Shown here: piece by piece, positions 43,400 through 51,325 of the stretch
How positions within the stretch are numbered: position 1 is the stretch's first letter
Layout of the letters: every line of letters begins with the position of its first letter
Source: Pseudobacter sp051955275
GTDB lineage: Bacteria > Bacteroidota > Bacteroidia > Chitinophagales > Chitinophagaceae
Length of the DNA: 64,000 bases
NCBI RefSeq assembly: GCF_051955275.1
Contig: NZ_JBQCGW010000293.1
Location: forward strand, 14,283-78,282
Reading direction: 5' to 3'
Position numbers and translations under genes: made by a program
The notes under the pieces: generated by a model
What the model saw: only the letters and a program-made list of their open reading frames with translations
What the model was told of the DNA's origin: nothing
Databases searched by the model: none

Positions 43400-44536
43400 A
43401 TGAATGAAACCAACCTGCGTAAATGGAGACTGATCCTTGGTGGTGATCAGCATGATGGCACCGGCACAAGCCTGGGCCCACAGGATCTTAAAATAGACAA
43501 AACACTGGAAGCGCTGTACGACAGTGACCGGCGCGGCGGCCTTGGAGGCTCATCTCCTAACGTAAGCCGATGGCTGGGAGATATCCGCAGCTTCTTCCCC
43601 AATACCGTTGTGCAGGTGATGCAGAAAGATGCGCTCAAGCGCCTCGATCTTACACAGATGCTCACCGAAAAAGAAATGCTGGAGAATGTAGAGGCAGACG
43701 TGCACCTGGTTGCCACGTTGATGACGCTCAGCCGCGTGATCCCGGAAAAAACTAAAGACACTGCCCGGGCTGTTGTGCGCAAAGTGGTGGACGAGCTGAT
43801 GAAGAAATTACAGCAGCCTATGCAACAAGCCATAACGGGAAGTCTTAACCGGTCGATCCGGAACAGGAGACCAAGACATAATGAGATCAACTGGGCCGCA
43901 ACCATTCAGAAGAACCTGAAACATTATCAACCGGAATACAAGACCATCATTCCTGAGACCCGCATCGGGTATGGAAGAAAAAGTACATCGCTGAAAGACG
44001 TGGTGCTCTGCCTGGATCAGTCGGGCTCCATGGGCACATCCGTTGTGTACTCTGGTATTTTTGGTGCAGTAATGGCCAGCATCCCCGCCATCAAAACAAA
44101 GATGGTGGTGTTCGATACTGCCGTGGCTGATCTTACAGAAGAGCTGAAGGACCCGGTAGAACTGCTTTTTGGCGTGCAGTTGGGCGGAGGCACGGATATC
44201 AGCCTGGCACTCACCTATTGCCAGCAGATCATTACAAGGCCATCGGATACTGTACTGGTATTGATCACGGATCTTTATGAAGGCGGCGATCCCGCCGGCA
44301 TGCGCAAGCGCGCCACAGAATTGGTTGGCGCAGGTGTGCAGGTAATTGTTTTGCTGGCACTCAATGATGATGGTGCACCCGGTTACGATCACCAGGAGGC
44401 AAAATTCTTTTCCAACCTGGGCGTGCCTGTATTTGCCTGCACACCGGATAAATTCCCGGATATGATGGCGGCCGCCCTCACCAAACAGGACCTGAACATC
44501 TGGGCCGCAAAAGAAGACCTGGTGCTGAAAAAATAA
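43400..44536 (+). CDS. VWA domain protein (CoxE-like)
   Basis: The 378-residue protein has a basic helical N-terminal half with the family's YDSDRRGGLGGSSPNVSRWL segment. A von Willebrand factor A domain (about 200-370) keeps the MIDAS metal site: LDQSGSMG (D206), a Thr in GGGTDISL and an Asp in ITDLYEGGDP. VWA-MoxR pairs work together in metal insertion or complex assembly, and this is the expected partner of the AAA+ ATPase at 39984. It ends the operon, followed by a promoter for the VOC gene. Confidence 0.92.
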   Translation: MNETNLRKWRLILGGDQHDGTGTSLGPQDLKIDKTLEALYDSDRRGGLGGSSPNVSRWLGDIRSFFPNTVVQVMQKDALKRLDLTQMLTEKEMLENVEADVHLVATLMTLSRVIPEKTKDTARAVVRKVVDELMKKLQQPMQQAITGSLNRSIRNRRPRHNEINWAATIQKNLKHYQPEYKTIIPETRIGYGRKSTSLKDVVLCLDQSGSMGTSVVYSGIFGAVMASIPAIKTKMVVFDTAVADLTEELKDPVELLFGVQLGGGTDISLALTYCQQIITRPSDTVLVLITDLYEGGDPAGMRKRATELVGAGVQVIVLLALNDDGAPGYDHQEAKFFSNLGVPVFACTPDKFPDMMAAALTKQDLNIWAAKEDLVLKK

Positions 44537-44598
44537 GCTGGTCGCATTTTACCTGCTTTTTGTCGGAATTGTACAAGCGATGATAACGGCAGAGGAAC

Positions 44599-44606
44599 TA
44601 AGTTTG
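44599..44606 (+). promoter_or_regulatory. -7 promoter element of the VOC gene
   Basis: TAAGTTTG is an exact match to TAnnTTTG and lies 25 bases before the start codon. A TTGTCGG-AATTGTACAA stretch upstream (44559-44575) could be a regulator site, perhaps for the nearby AraC-type protein. No well-placed TTTG -33 element is seen. Confidence 0.5.
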
Positions 44607-44631
44607 CAGCATCAAATCAAAACACACTATC

Positions 44632-45063
44632 ATGGTACAACAGATATTTGTAAACCTTCCGGTGAAGGACCTGAATAAAACAAAGGAGTTTTTTGCTCAC
44701 CTGGGATTCACATTCAATGAGCAGTTCACCAATGAAGCTGCAGCCTGCATGATCATTGGCGAGAATATTTATGCGATGCTACTGGTGGAACCTTTCTTCC
44801 AGAGTTTCCATAACAAGGCAGTGGGTGACCCAACCAAAACTGCACAGGTGATCAACGCGCTGGCTGTAGGCAGCAGGGCTGAAGTGGATGCGTTGGTAGA
44901 CAAAGCCCTGGAAGCAGGTGGCTCCTTCACCAAAGAGCCCGCAGATCATGGCTGGATGTATGGTCGCAGTTTTGCGGATATCAACGGACATCAGTGGGAA
45001 GTATTGTACATGGATGAGTCGGCCATTCCGGAAGATGTTGCGGCAGACAGTCAGAATAATTAA
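44632..45063 (+). CDS. VOC (glyoxalase/bleomycin resistance)-superfamily protein
   Basis: The 143-residue protein has two beta-alpha-beta-beta-beta units, typical of vicinal oxygen chelate proteins (IFVNLPVKDLNKTKEFFAHLGF in the first, FADINGHQWEVLYMDES in the second). Metal-site residues can be proposed but not proven, so the activity (isomerase, dioxygenase-like or drug binding) is open. It is monocistronic, ends at a 16-bp terminator and is convergent with the AraC-type regulator. Confidence 0.88.
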   Translation: MVQQIFVNLPVKDLNKTKEFFAHLGFTFNEQFTNEAAACMIIGENIYAMLLVEPFFQSFHNKAVGDPTKTAQVINALAVGSRAEVDALVDKALEAGGSFTKEPADHGWMYGRSFADINGHQWEVLYMDESAIPEDVAADSQNN

Positions 45064-45080
45064 AAAGCAGGCCATATAAA

Positions 45081-45117
45081 ACAAACCGGGATCATCACAA
45101 CGATGATCCCGGTTTGT
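45081..45117. terminator. Bidirectional terminator between the VOC and AraC genes
   Basis: A perfect 16-bp stem, ACAAACCGGGATCATC with GATGATCCCGGTTTGT, encloses a 5-base loop. A-rich and T-rich flanks on either side would serve transcription from both directions. Confidence 0.85.
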
Positions 45118-45150
45118 TTAGAAACTAAAGCTGAATATTTTACTTGCAAT

Positions 45151-46137
45151 TCAGTTCTCGGACAAGGTCAGTCTGTTGTACTTGTTCCGGTACTGAACCG
45201 GTGATAAGCCGGTGATCCTTTTAAAAGTTGACCTGAATGCTTTGGAGTCTGTATAGCCCACTTTGTACATTACTTCATTTACATTGTCGCGGCTCGATTC
45301 CAGGTTTTGTTTGGCAGCTTCCACCCGCACGCGCTGGATATATTCCACTACCGTATTGGCAGTAGCTTTCTTGAAGCGGCGTTCCAGGTTGCGGCGGCTC
45401 AGCGCCAGCATGCTTGCCAACTGATCCACCGAGATCTTGTCCTGAACGTTCTTCTCGATAAATTCCTGGGCGCGATGGATGGTGTCATCTTCATGCGTTT
45501 TCTGTCCCTTGAACATCATGAAAGGGCTCTGGCTCTTGCGGTCGATATCTATCTGGAAAGTTTTGGCGCATACCACGGCAATTTCACGCCCTGCATATTT
45601 TTCGATCAGGTAGATCAGCAGGTTGAGGTAGGAGAATGCGCCACCGCTGGAGTAGATCCCGCTTTCATCAGTGAGGATCCTGTCTTCCACCAGTTCTACT
45701 TCAGGGAAGGCTTTACGGAATGCATCTGCCGCCAGCCAGTGCGTGCTTACCTTTCTGCCATTGACGAGGCCGGTTGAGGCCAGCAGGAATGCGCCGATGC
45801 AAAGGCTGGCCACTTCAGAACCCTGACTATGTTGCCTGATGATCCAGGGGATGAAGTCGGCATTCTGTTCTATGGCTTTGCCCACATCACCCTGAAGGGC
45901 TGGAATGATGATCAGGTCTGTTTTGGAAATATCTTTCAGTAAGGCATCTGCCTTGATGGTGTAAAGCCCATCATACACAGGAACATCTTTTGTAAGCGCC
46001 ACCAGTTCAACTTTGAACATGGGAGGTCTGCCAAGCTGACCCATCACCATGGTGTTCACTTCTGAAAACACCTGCCGGGGACCTTCTATGCTGCCCAGCA
46101 GCGCACCCTGTGGTACAAGGATTGATATATGTTTCAT
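45151..46137 (-). CDS. GlxA-type AraC-family transcriptional regulator
   Basis: The 328-residue regulator has an N-terminal DJ-1/PfpI-like domain (about 1-195, with LIIPALQGDVG and VASLCIGAFLLASTGL, the usual Cys-containing elbow). A C-terminal AraC-type double helix-turn-helix domain covers about 220-322 (ISVDQLASMLALSRRNLERRFKKAT, VGYTDSKAFRSTFKRITGLSP). Members sense small ligands or aldehydes; the ligand is not evident. It is convergent with the VOC gene, a possible target. Confidence 0.93.
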   Translation of the reverse strand: MKHISILVPQGALLGSIEGPRQVFSEVNTMVMGQLGRPPMFKVELVALTKDVPVYDGLYTIKADALLKDISKTDLIIIPALQGDVGKAIEQNADFIPWIIRQHSQGSEVASLCIGAFLLASTGLVNGRKVSTHWLAADAFRKAFPEVELVEDRILTDESGIYSSGGAFSYLNLLIYLIEKYAGREIAVVCAKTFQIDIDRKSQSPFMMFKGQKTHEDDTIHRAQEFIEKNVQDKISVDQLASMLALSRRNLERRFKKATANTVVEYIQRVRVEAAKQNLESSRDNVNEVMYKVGYTDSKAFRSTFKRITGLSPVQYRNKYNRLTLSEN

Positions 46138-46281
46138 GTCTTAAAATTAGGGGAATTTACTGTCGCTAATTGCCCCGCCGGGAGCAAAGAATACCGAAGT
46201 CAGATAATAAGGCGACGAGCCGGTAACTGAAAGCCGACAAACATAAATAATGTGGAAGCATCAAGCTGACAGTATAAAAGC

Positions 46282-46317
46282 AAGAGACCGTTTCAATGTT
46301 GAAACAGTCTCTTTTTG
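46282..46317. terminator. Terminator of the GHL10-amidase gene
   Basis: A 15-bp stem with one mismatch (AAGAGACCGTTTCAA / TTGAAACAGTCTCTT) has a two-base loop, just downstream of the minus-strand stop at 46333. T-rich tracts flank it on both strands. It separates the GHL10-amidase gene from the AraC gene. Confidence 0.75.
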
Positions 46318-46332
46318 TTTAATAGTAACAAT

Positions 46333-48390
46333 TTATCTGAGCAGGGAAAGTACTTTGGTTTTGAGCGATCCATCCTGCAGATGTATGTAGAGGTTTTTAC
46401 CAGGGCAGTCGGTCTGCCTGGAATAATCTTTATGAGAAGCGATAGTGTCAGGAGAGATATTGTATTTCCTGCAGGCCCAGGCGATCAGTTTTTCGAGAGC
46501 TTCCAGCTGTTGTGCAGGCAGTTCCTGTTCCTCCAGGTTGCCGAGGCATGAGATCAGCAGATGGCCCGTGGGATCGTACTCTGTGGCTGTCTCACCGGTT
46601 GTATACACGCTTCTTCCTTCATAAATGGTACCATCCCGTCCGATAAGAAAGTGATAGGGAATATCAGCCCAGTTGCGGTCTGTTCCCATGCCCCAGGTCT
46701 GAACATTCTTTATATGCTGTGCTGCGTCTTTGGTGGAATCGAAGCGGGTGCCTTCGTGGTGGATGGTGATGCGTACAGGCGTTTGCTGCTTGAAAGGTTT
46801 GGGCTCTGCGGCTTTCCATTCTGCGCGCGGTACGATCTTCAGAGAGGCTAACGGGGGAATATTGGTGATGGGGATCATGATCAACTTGCTTTCATTACCC
46901 ATACGTGTAACCGAAGTTACACCGATTGCCTTCAAAGCGGATTTAGATTTGTCGTCTGCAGTCACCGGGATGCGGACAGACCGGTCGTTCCGGTTCAGAA
47001 TTACATAATCCTTTTTCCGGTTGCCATGCTGGAAGTACACTACAAAGCGGAAATCTTCAGCTGCATTTTCCGGTTTCCAGTTCACCTGTAATGAGTCTCC
47101 TGCAAAGCTATACGTTACAGCAGGTGCTTCCGGGGTGGCATTGCTGAGCCAGGGAGTGGTGGGCGCCAATGCATCTTTCTTATAAGGACCTTCGATAATG
47201 CCCTGTGCGAGTGGCGGGTTACGGCGCAGGCTTGAAATATTCCAGTGAATGGTTCCGGGTGCGTCGGGCACCATGCCGCGGGTGATCATGATCTGGTTCT
47301 GGATCTCACGGGTATTGGCGGCACTGGTATCGCGGCCAACGCTCATGCCGGGCCAGAGATGACGCTGGTGCTGGTTTTCGCGGGCCCACCAGCCAAGCAG
47401 TACAGGAAAGCTGAGGCCGTTGCGTGTAATGGTCCAGTAGAGTTGCGGCGCAAAATAATCCACCCAACCTTTGTTCCACCAAAGTTTTGCGTCGGCATAT
47501 AATTGTTCATACTGGTCAAAACCTTCTGCGGATGCAGGCTGTCCGGGGCGATACATCCCGAATGGGCTCAGTCCGAACTTTACATTTTTCTTTTCTGCTT
47601 TTATCTTTTTGTAAAGGTTCTCGATGAAACTGTTCACGGCTTCTCTTCTCCAGTCGCCCCGTGATAATTTGCCACCACTGTTCACATAGGCCTGCCAGCT
47701 GTTGCCATCAGGGAAGTCTTCAAATTTGTTGTAATCAGGATAAGGATAAAAATAATCATCAAAGTGAACCCCATCGATATCATATCTCTTTACAATATCC
47801 ATCACCACGGCCGTGCTATGATCTTTTGTGCCCTGCAAAGCAGGATCGAACCACCAGTAATTGCCGTCTTTCAGTTTCAACACCAGTTCCGGTTTCCTTT
47901 TCACGATGCTGCTATCTGTAACAGGGCCGCCAACGGTATGATGTGCGCGGTAAGGATTGAGCCATACATGCATTTCGAGACCACGGTTATGCGCTTCCTC
48001 GGTCCAGAATTGTAAAGGGTCATAATATGGACTGGGCGCCTTGCCCTGCTCTCCTGTGAGGTAATAACTCCAGGGCTCGAGGCTGCTCTGATAGAGGGCA
48101 TCCGCCTGCGGCCGCACCTGGAATACCACGGCATTGAAGTGATGGGCCTTCAGGAAATCAAGCAGGGCAATGGCTTCGGCCTGTTGCTCTGCTGTGCTGA
48201 GCCCTCGTTTGGAAGGCCAGTCGATATTGGCAACAGTAGCTACCCATGCAGCCCTGAACTCTCTCTGTACCGGAGTGGCGGGCGTTTCAGTATTAACATT
48301 ATTACTCTGAACTGATTTTTTGGAACTGCTGCAGGCAGGCAGTAAAGAAACCGCTGCAATGGTTATCAATAACAGTAACCTGTTGACCAT
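46333..48390 (-). CDS. Lipoprotein fusing a GHL10 glycosidase with a peptidoglycan amidase
   Basis: From the ATG at 48390 the 685-residue protein has a lipoprotein signal peptide with Cys20 (LLPACSSS). The GHL10 glycosidase domain (about 42-370) shows REFRAAWVATVANIDWPS, FQVRPQADALYQS, HVWLNPYRAH and DGVHFDDYFYP. A beta-rich linker leads to a C-terminal N-acetylmuramoyl-L-alanine amidase domain of the amidase_2/PGRP type (about 540-670), with Zn ligands in ITIHHEGT, ASHKDY and TDCPG. Amidases strip stem peptides, and the GHL10 relative DigH cuts the resulting bare glycan, so the fusion could do both steps in the periplasm or outer membrane. An upstream in-frame extension of 43 codons lacks a signal peptide. 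Confidence 0.92.
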   Translation of the reverse strand: MVNRLLLLITIAAVSLLPACSSSKKSVQSNNVNTETPATPVQREFRAAWVATVANIDWPSKRGLSTAEQQAEAIALLDFLKAHHFNAVVFQVRPQADALYQSSLEPWSYYLTGEQGKAPSPYYDPLQFWTEEAHNRGLEMHVWLNPYRAHHTVGGPVTDSSIVKRKPELVLKLKDGNYWWFDPALQGTKDHSTAVVMDIVKRYDIDGVHFDDYFYPYPDYNKFEDFPDGNSWQAYVNSGGKLSRGDWRREAVNSFIENLYKKIKAEKKNVKFGLSPFGMYRPGQPASAEGFDQYEQLYADAKLWWNKGWVDYFAPQLYWTITRNGLSFPVLLGWWARENQHQRHLWPGMSVGRDTSAANTREIQNQIMITRGMVPDAPGTIHWNISSLRRNPPLAQGIIEGPYKKDALAPTTPWLSNATPEAPAVTYSFAGDSLQVNWKPENAAEDFRFVVYFQHGNRKKDYVILNRNDRSVRIPVTADDKSKSALKAIGVTSVTRMGNESKLIMIPITNIPPLASLKIVPRAEWKAAEPKPFKQQTPVRITIHHEGTRFDSTKDAAQHIKNVQTWGMGTDRNWADIPYHFLIGRDGTIYEGRSVYTTGETATEYDPTGHLLISCLGNLEEQELPAQQLEALEKLIAWACRKYNISPDTIASHKDYSRQTDCPGKNLYIHLQDGSLKTKVLSLLR

Positions 48391-48655
48391 AGGAAAATAG
48401 TGGCGATGATTAAATGAATAAGTTTTAAAAATAGAGAAAGAAGTGTAAACAATCGGGTAAGGAAGATGGCTTTCATAAGTTTTTAAGCAGATTATTCTGA
48501 TTGTTACGTGAGCCTGCAAGGTAGCCTGATTTTATCGATGCATTTTAATGATGTCTTTTGCAGAAAACCGCAGCGCGAGCTGCTGGGCACAGCGCGCTTC
48601 CGCTACAAACTATCGTTCAGTGTTTCCCACTTCTTGCCAATTCCAAAACATTCCC

Positions 48656-48676
48656 TACCTTTGAGTCATCAGATGA
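48656..48676 (+). promoter_or_regulatory. -7 element and 11-bp operator of the FadR-type gene
   Basis: TACCTTTG at 48656-48663 is an exact TAnnTTTG match. Three bases on, TCATC-A-GATGA (48666-48676) is a perfect palindrome between the -7 element and the start codon, suggesting self-repression by the encoded GntR/FadR regulator. The 287-base divergent region upstream holds no gene. Confidence 0.5.
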
Positions 48677-48677
48677 T

Positions 48678-49343
48678 ATGATGAATACAAATCAACCTCT
48701 AAAGAGACAATCCCTTGCCGACGAAGTGGCCGGCCGCATGGAGCAGCAGATCCGCCAGCAGTACAAGGCCGGCGATCAGCTTCCCACGGAGCCTGAGCTC
48801 ATGCAGCATTTCGGTGTTGGAAGGTCCAGTATCCGCGAAGCGGTGAAGATCCTCGTGAATAAAGGCATGGTGAAAGTGCAGCAGGGTGTTGGTATGTTCA
48901 TCGTTGCTACCGAACCGGTGGAATCCCTGCACAGTAAACTGAGGAATGCTCATTACCAGGACCTCAATGAAGTACGGCTTCTGCTGGAAGTGAAGATTGC
49001 GGAAAAAGCGGCCATGCATCGCACTGCAAAGGACCTCGCTAAAATGAAGTCGTTCCTGAAAGACCGTGCCCGCTTTGCCAAAGAGGACAATAAGGACGAG
49101 ACCATCCAGGCCGATATCAATTTTCACTCCACCATTGCAGAAGCCTCGGGAAATCCCATCCTCATCGATCTGTATAAAACGATTGCCACACATATGAAAC
49201 AGTCCTTTATGGACCGTTATAAAGACTGTTCCTCATTCCGCAACACGCAGGAGATGCATGAAGGACTATTGGAAAGTATCAGTGAAAAAGATCCCTCAAA
49301 GGCGTTGATCATGGCTACCAGGATCAGCACCCATAGCAAGTAA
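48678..49343 (+). CDS. FadR-type GntR-family transcriptional regulator
   Basis: From the ATG at 48678 the 221-residue protein has a GntR winged helix (about 10-75: GDQLPTEPELMQHFGVGRSSIREAVKIL) and a C-terminal all-alpha FCD effector domain (about 85-215, with LLEVKIAEKAA, INFHSTIAEASGNP and MHEGLLESI). FCD domains bind carboxylates, often with a metal. It is 6 bases from the downstream exporter gene, which it probably controls along with itself. A longer in-frame start at 48558 would precede the promoter and is rejected. Confidence 0.92.
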   Translation: MMNTNQPLKRQSLADEVAGRMEQQIRQQYKAGDQLPTEPELMQHFGVGRSSIREAVKILVNKGMVKVQQGVGMFIVATEPVESLHSKLRNAHYQDLNEVRLLLEVKIAEKAAMHRTAKDLAKMKSFLKDRARFAKEDNKDETIQADINFHSTIAEASGNPILIDLYKTIATHMKQSFMDRYKDCSSFRNTQEMHEGLLESISEKDPSKALIMATRISTHSK

Positions 49344-49349
49344 AATTTA

Positions 49350-50600
49350 ATGGCAGTTATGCAAAGCACCACGCTCACCCCTGAAGAAAAACAAACAGCG
49401 CAGAAAGTAGCAGAAGGAACGGTATTCTCCGTTCTGATAGCACTCAGTATCACTCACCTGCTCAATGACACTCTGCAATCTCTGATCCCCGCCATGTACC
49501 CTATTCTGGCGAAATCATTGAAACTGGACTTCACGCAGGTGGGCCTGATCACGCTTACCTTCCAGATGTCTGCTTCTATTTTGCAGCCACTGGTAGGAAT
49601 GTACACTGATAAAAAGCCGCAACCTTTTTCTTTGGCTATCGGCATGAGCTTTACCCTGATGGGGCTTATCTCCCTCTCCATGGCGCATAGCTTCCCGATG
49701 GTACTGGTATCTGTTGCACTGGTGGGTATCGGTTCTGCTATCTTCCATCCGGAAGCATCCAGGCTGGCTTATATGGCAGCCGGTGGAAGACATGGTATGG
49801 CACAATCGCTTTTCCAGGTGGGCGGTAATGCAGGCAGTTCCCTGGGGCCCTTGCTGGCCGCAGCTATCATCGTTCCGCTGGGACAGTTCCATGTGATCTG
49901 GTTTTCGTTGGCTGCCTTACTGGCCATCTTCATCATGCTGCGCATCAGCGCCTGGTATAAGCTGAACACACATCGTATCAAACCGAAGCGATCCGCTGCC
50001 GCTGGTGTACAGCATGTACAACTATCAAAAGGAAAAGTGATCTTTTCCATCGTCATACTGCTTGTACTGATCTTTTCCAAGTACTTCTACATGGCCAGTC
50101 TCACCAGCTATTACACTTTCTACCTCATGGATAAATTCCAGATATCTGTGCAGAGCGCGCAGATCCATCTCTTCATCTTCCTCTTCTCCATTGCGGCCGG
50201 AACCTTTATTGGTGGCCCGCTGGGCGACAGGATCGGAAGGAAATATGTGATCTGGATCTCCATTCTCGGTTGTGCCCCTTTCACCCTGCTGATGCCGCAT
50301 GCCAACCTTTTCTGGACCAGCATACTCAGTGTGTTCATCGGGGTTATCCTCAGCTCTGCTTTCTCCGCCATCCTGGTATATGCACAGGAGCTGATGCCGG
50401 GTAAAGTGGGCATGATCGCCGGTCTCTTCTTCGGCTTTGCCTTTGGTATGGCCGGTGTGGGATCAGCCCTTCTGGGTAAGCTGGCCGATGCCACAAGTAT
50501 CCGTTACGTGTATGAAGTATGTGCCTGGTTACCGCTGATAGGAATCCTCACGGCCTTCCTGCCTAACCTCGAAGGAAGCAGAAAAAGAGCGAAGGCCTGA
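49350..50600 (+). CDS. fsr: MFS exporter of the fosmidomycin-resistance (Fsr) type
   Basis: This 416-residue inner-membrane major facilitator has 12 predicted helices. The family segment is LSITHLLNDTLQSLIPAMYPI near residue 33, followed by LTFQMSASILQPLVG and LVGIGSAIFHPEASR, and the C-terminal half contains GGPLGDRIGRK. Fsr proteins export fosmidomycin-like compounds in E. coli, but the natural substrate is uncertain. Coupling to a FadR-type carboxylate-sensing regulator hints at an organic-acid or drug substrate. It begins 6 bases after the regulator stop. Confidence 0.88.
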   Translation: MAVMQSTTLTPEEKQTAQKVAEGTVFSVLIALSITHLLNDTLQSLIPAMYPILAKSLKLDFTQVGLITLTFQMSASILQPLVGMYTDKKPQPFSLAIGMSFTLMGLISLSMAHSFPMVLVSVALVGIGSAIFHPEASRLAYMAAGGRHGMAQSLFQVGGNAGSSLGPLLAAAIIVPLGQFHVIWFSLAALLAIFIMLRISAWYKLNTHRIKPKRSAAAGVQHVQLSKGKVIFSIVILLVLIFSKYFYMASLTSYYTFYLMDKFQISVQSAQIHLFIFLFSIAAGTFIGGPLGDRIGRKYVIWISILGCAPFTLLMPHANLFWTSILSVFIGVILSSAFSAILVYAQELMPGKVGMIAGLFFGFAFGMAGVGSALLGKLADATSIRYVYEVCAWLPLIGILTAFLPNLEGSRKRAKA

Positions 50601-50629
50601 GCCTGATCCGGATTTCTTACCTTTAGCGC

Positions 50630-51214
50630 ATGTATGAAATCCTCCTGAAGAATATTACCAGGCGTATTACGCTGACCAGTGAAGAGATTGAGTTTTTCAC
50701 CAGTCAGCTGACCACCAAAAAATTAAAACGCAGGCAATACCTTGTACAGGAAGGAGAGTTCAACAAGTACTCTGCCTTCGTAACAAGTGGTTGCCTGCGC
50801 AGTTATACGGTAGATAAGAACGGGATCGAACATGTATTGCAATTTGCTCCCCAGGACTGGTGGATCACAGACATGGCCAGTTTTCTGCACAATCTCCCCG
50901 GTACTCTTTTTATAGATGCCATTTTCGAAAGTGAACTGATCCTGATCCAGCGATCCGGTATCGAAAAATTATATCAAACAATCCCCGCTTTTGAGCGTTA
51001 CTTCAGGATACTGTCCGAGAATGCCCTGGTGACTTACCAGCGCAGGCTGATGGACAATCTCAGTCTCACCGCCCGTGAACGTTATGATCATTTCTGCATC
51101 CGGTACCCCTCACTGATTGAAACCCTTCCCCAGAAACAGATTGCCGCCTATATCGGTGTGACCCCGGAATTCCTCAGCAAAATGCTGAATGCAGGCCATA
51201 ACCGGAAAGACTGA
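50630..51214 (+). CDS. Crp/Fnr-family transcriptional regulator
   Basis: The 194-residue protein has an N-terminal cyclic-nucleotide-binding-like beta barrel (about 25-120, VQEGEFNKYSAFVTSGCLRSY) and a C-terminal helix-turn-helix (about 145-190, QKQIAAYIGVTPEFLSKMLN). There is no Fnr iron-sulfur cysteine cluster. A -7-like TACCTTTA lies shortly before its start, implying a short leader. It sits directly upstream of the long palindrome at 51230 and the pirin operon, which it may regulate. Confidence 0.92.
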   Translation: MYEILLKNITRRITLTSEEIEFFTSQLTTKKLKRRQYLVQEGEFNKYSAFVTSGCLRSYTVDKNGIEHVLQFAPQDWWITDMASFLHNLPGTLFIDAIFESELILIQRSGIEKLYQTIPAFERYFRILSENALVTYQRRLMDNLSLTARERYDHFCIRYPSLIETLPQKQIAAYIGVTPEFLSKMLNAGHNRKD

Positions 51215-51229
51215 TCCCCTGAAAACGCT

Positions 51230-51264
51230 TAATGTAGATTAAGTTTATTTCTTAACCTGCATTA
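51230..51264. promoter_or_regulatory. 35-bp imperfect palindrome upstream of the pirin operon
   Basis: The 14-bp arms TAATGTAGATTAAG (51230-51243) and CTTAACCTGCATTA (51251-51264) match as inverted repeats at 12 of 14 positions, with a 7-base spacer. The site ends at the likely -33 element, a position suited to an activator of the Crp/Fnr type. Confidence 0.65.
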
Positions 51265-51296
51265 TTGGAACAGCCCTTCCCTCCGGGGTATTTTTG
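51265..51296 (+). promoter_or_regulatory. Promoter of the pirin / OsmC operon
   Basis: A TTG near 51265 and TATTTTTG at 51289-51296 are 21 bases apart; the latter matches TAnnTTTG exactly. A perfect Shine-Dalgarno-like TAAGGAGG (51314-51321), unusual for this phylum, precedes the first pirin start by 4 bases. Confidence 0.55.
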
Positions 51297-51325
51297 CTTC
51301 ATCATTACAACAGTAAGGAGGCAAT

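Noticed and set aside
45081..45117. The perfect 16-bp inverted repeat as a regulatory operator
   Set aside because: It lies between convergent genes with T-rich flanks, so termination explains it better.
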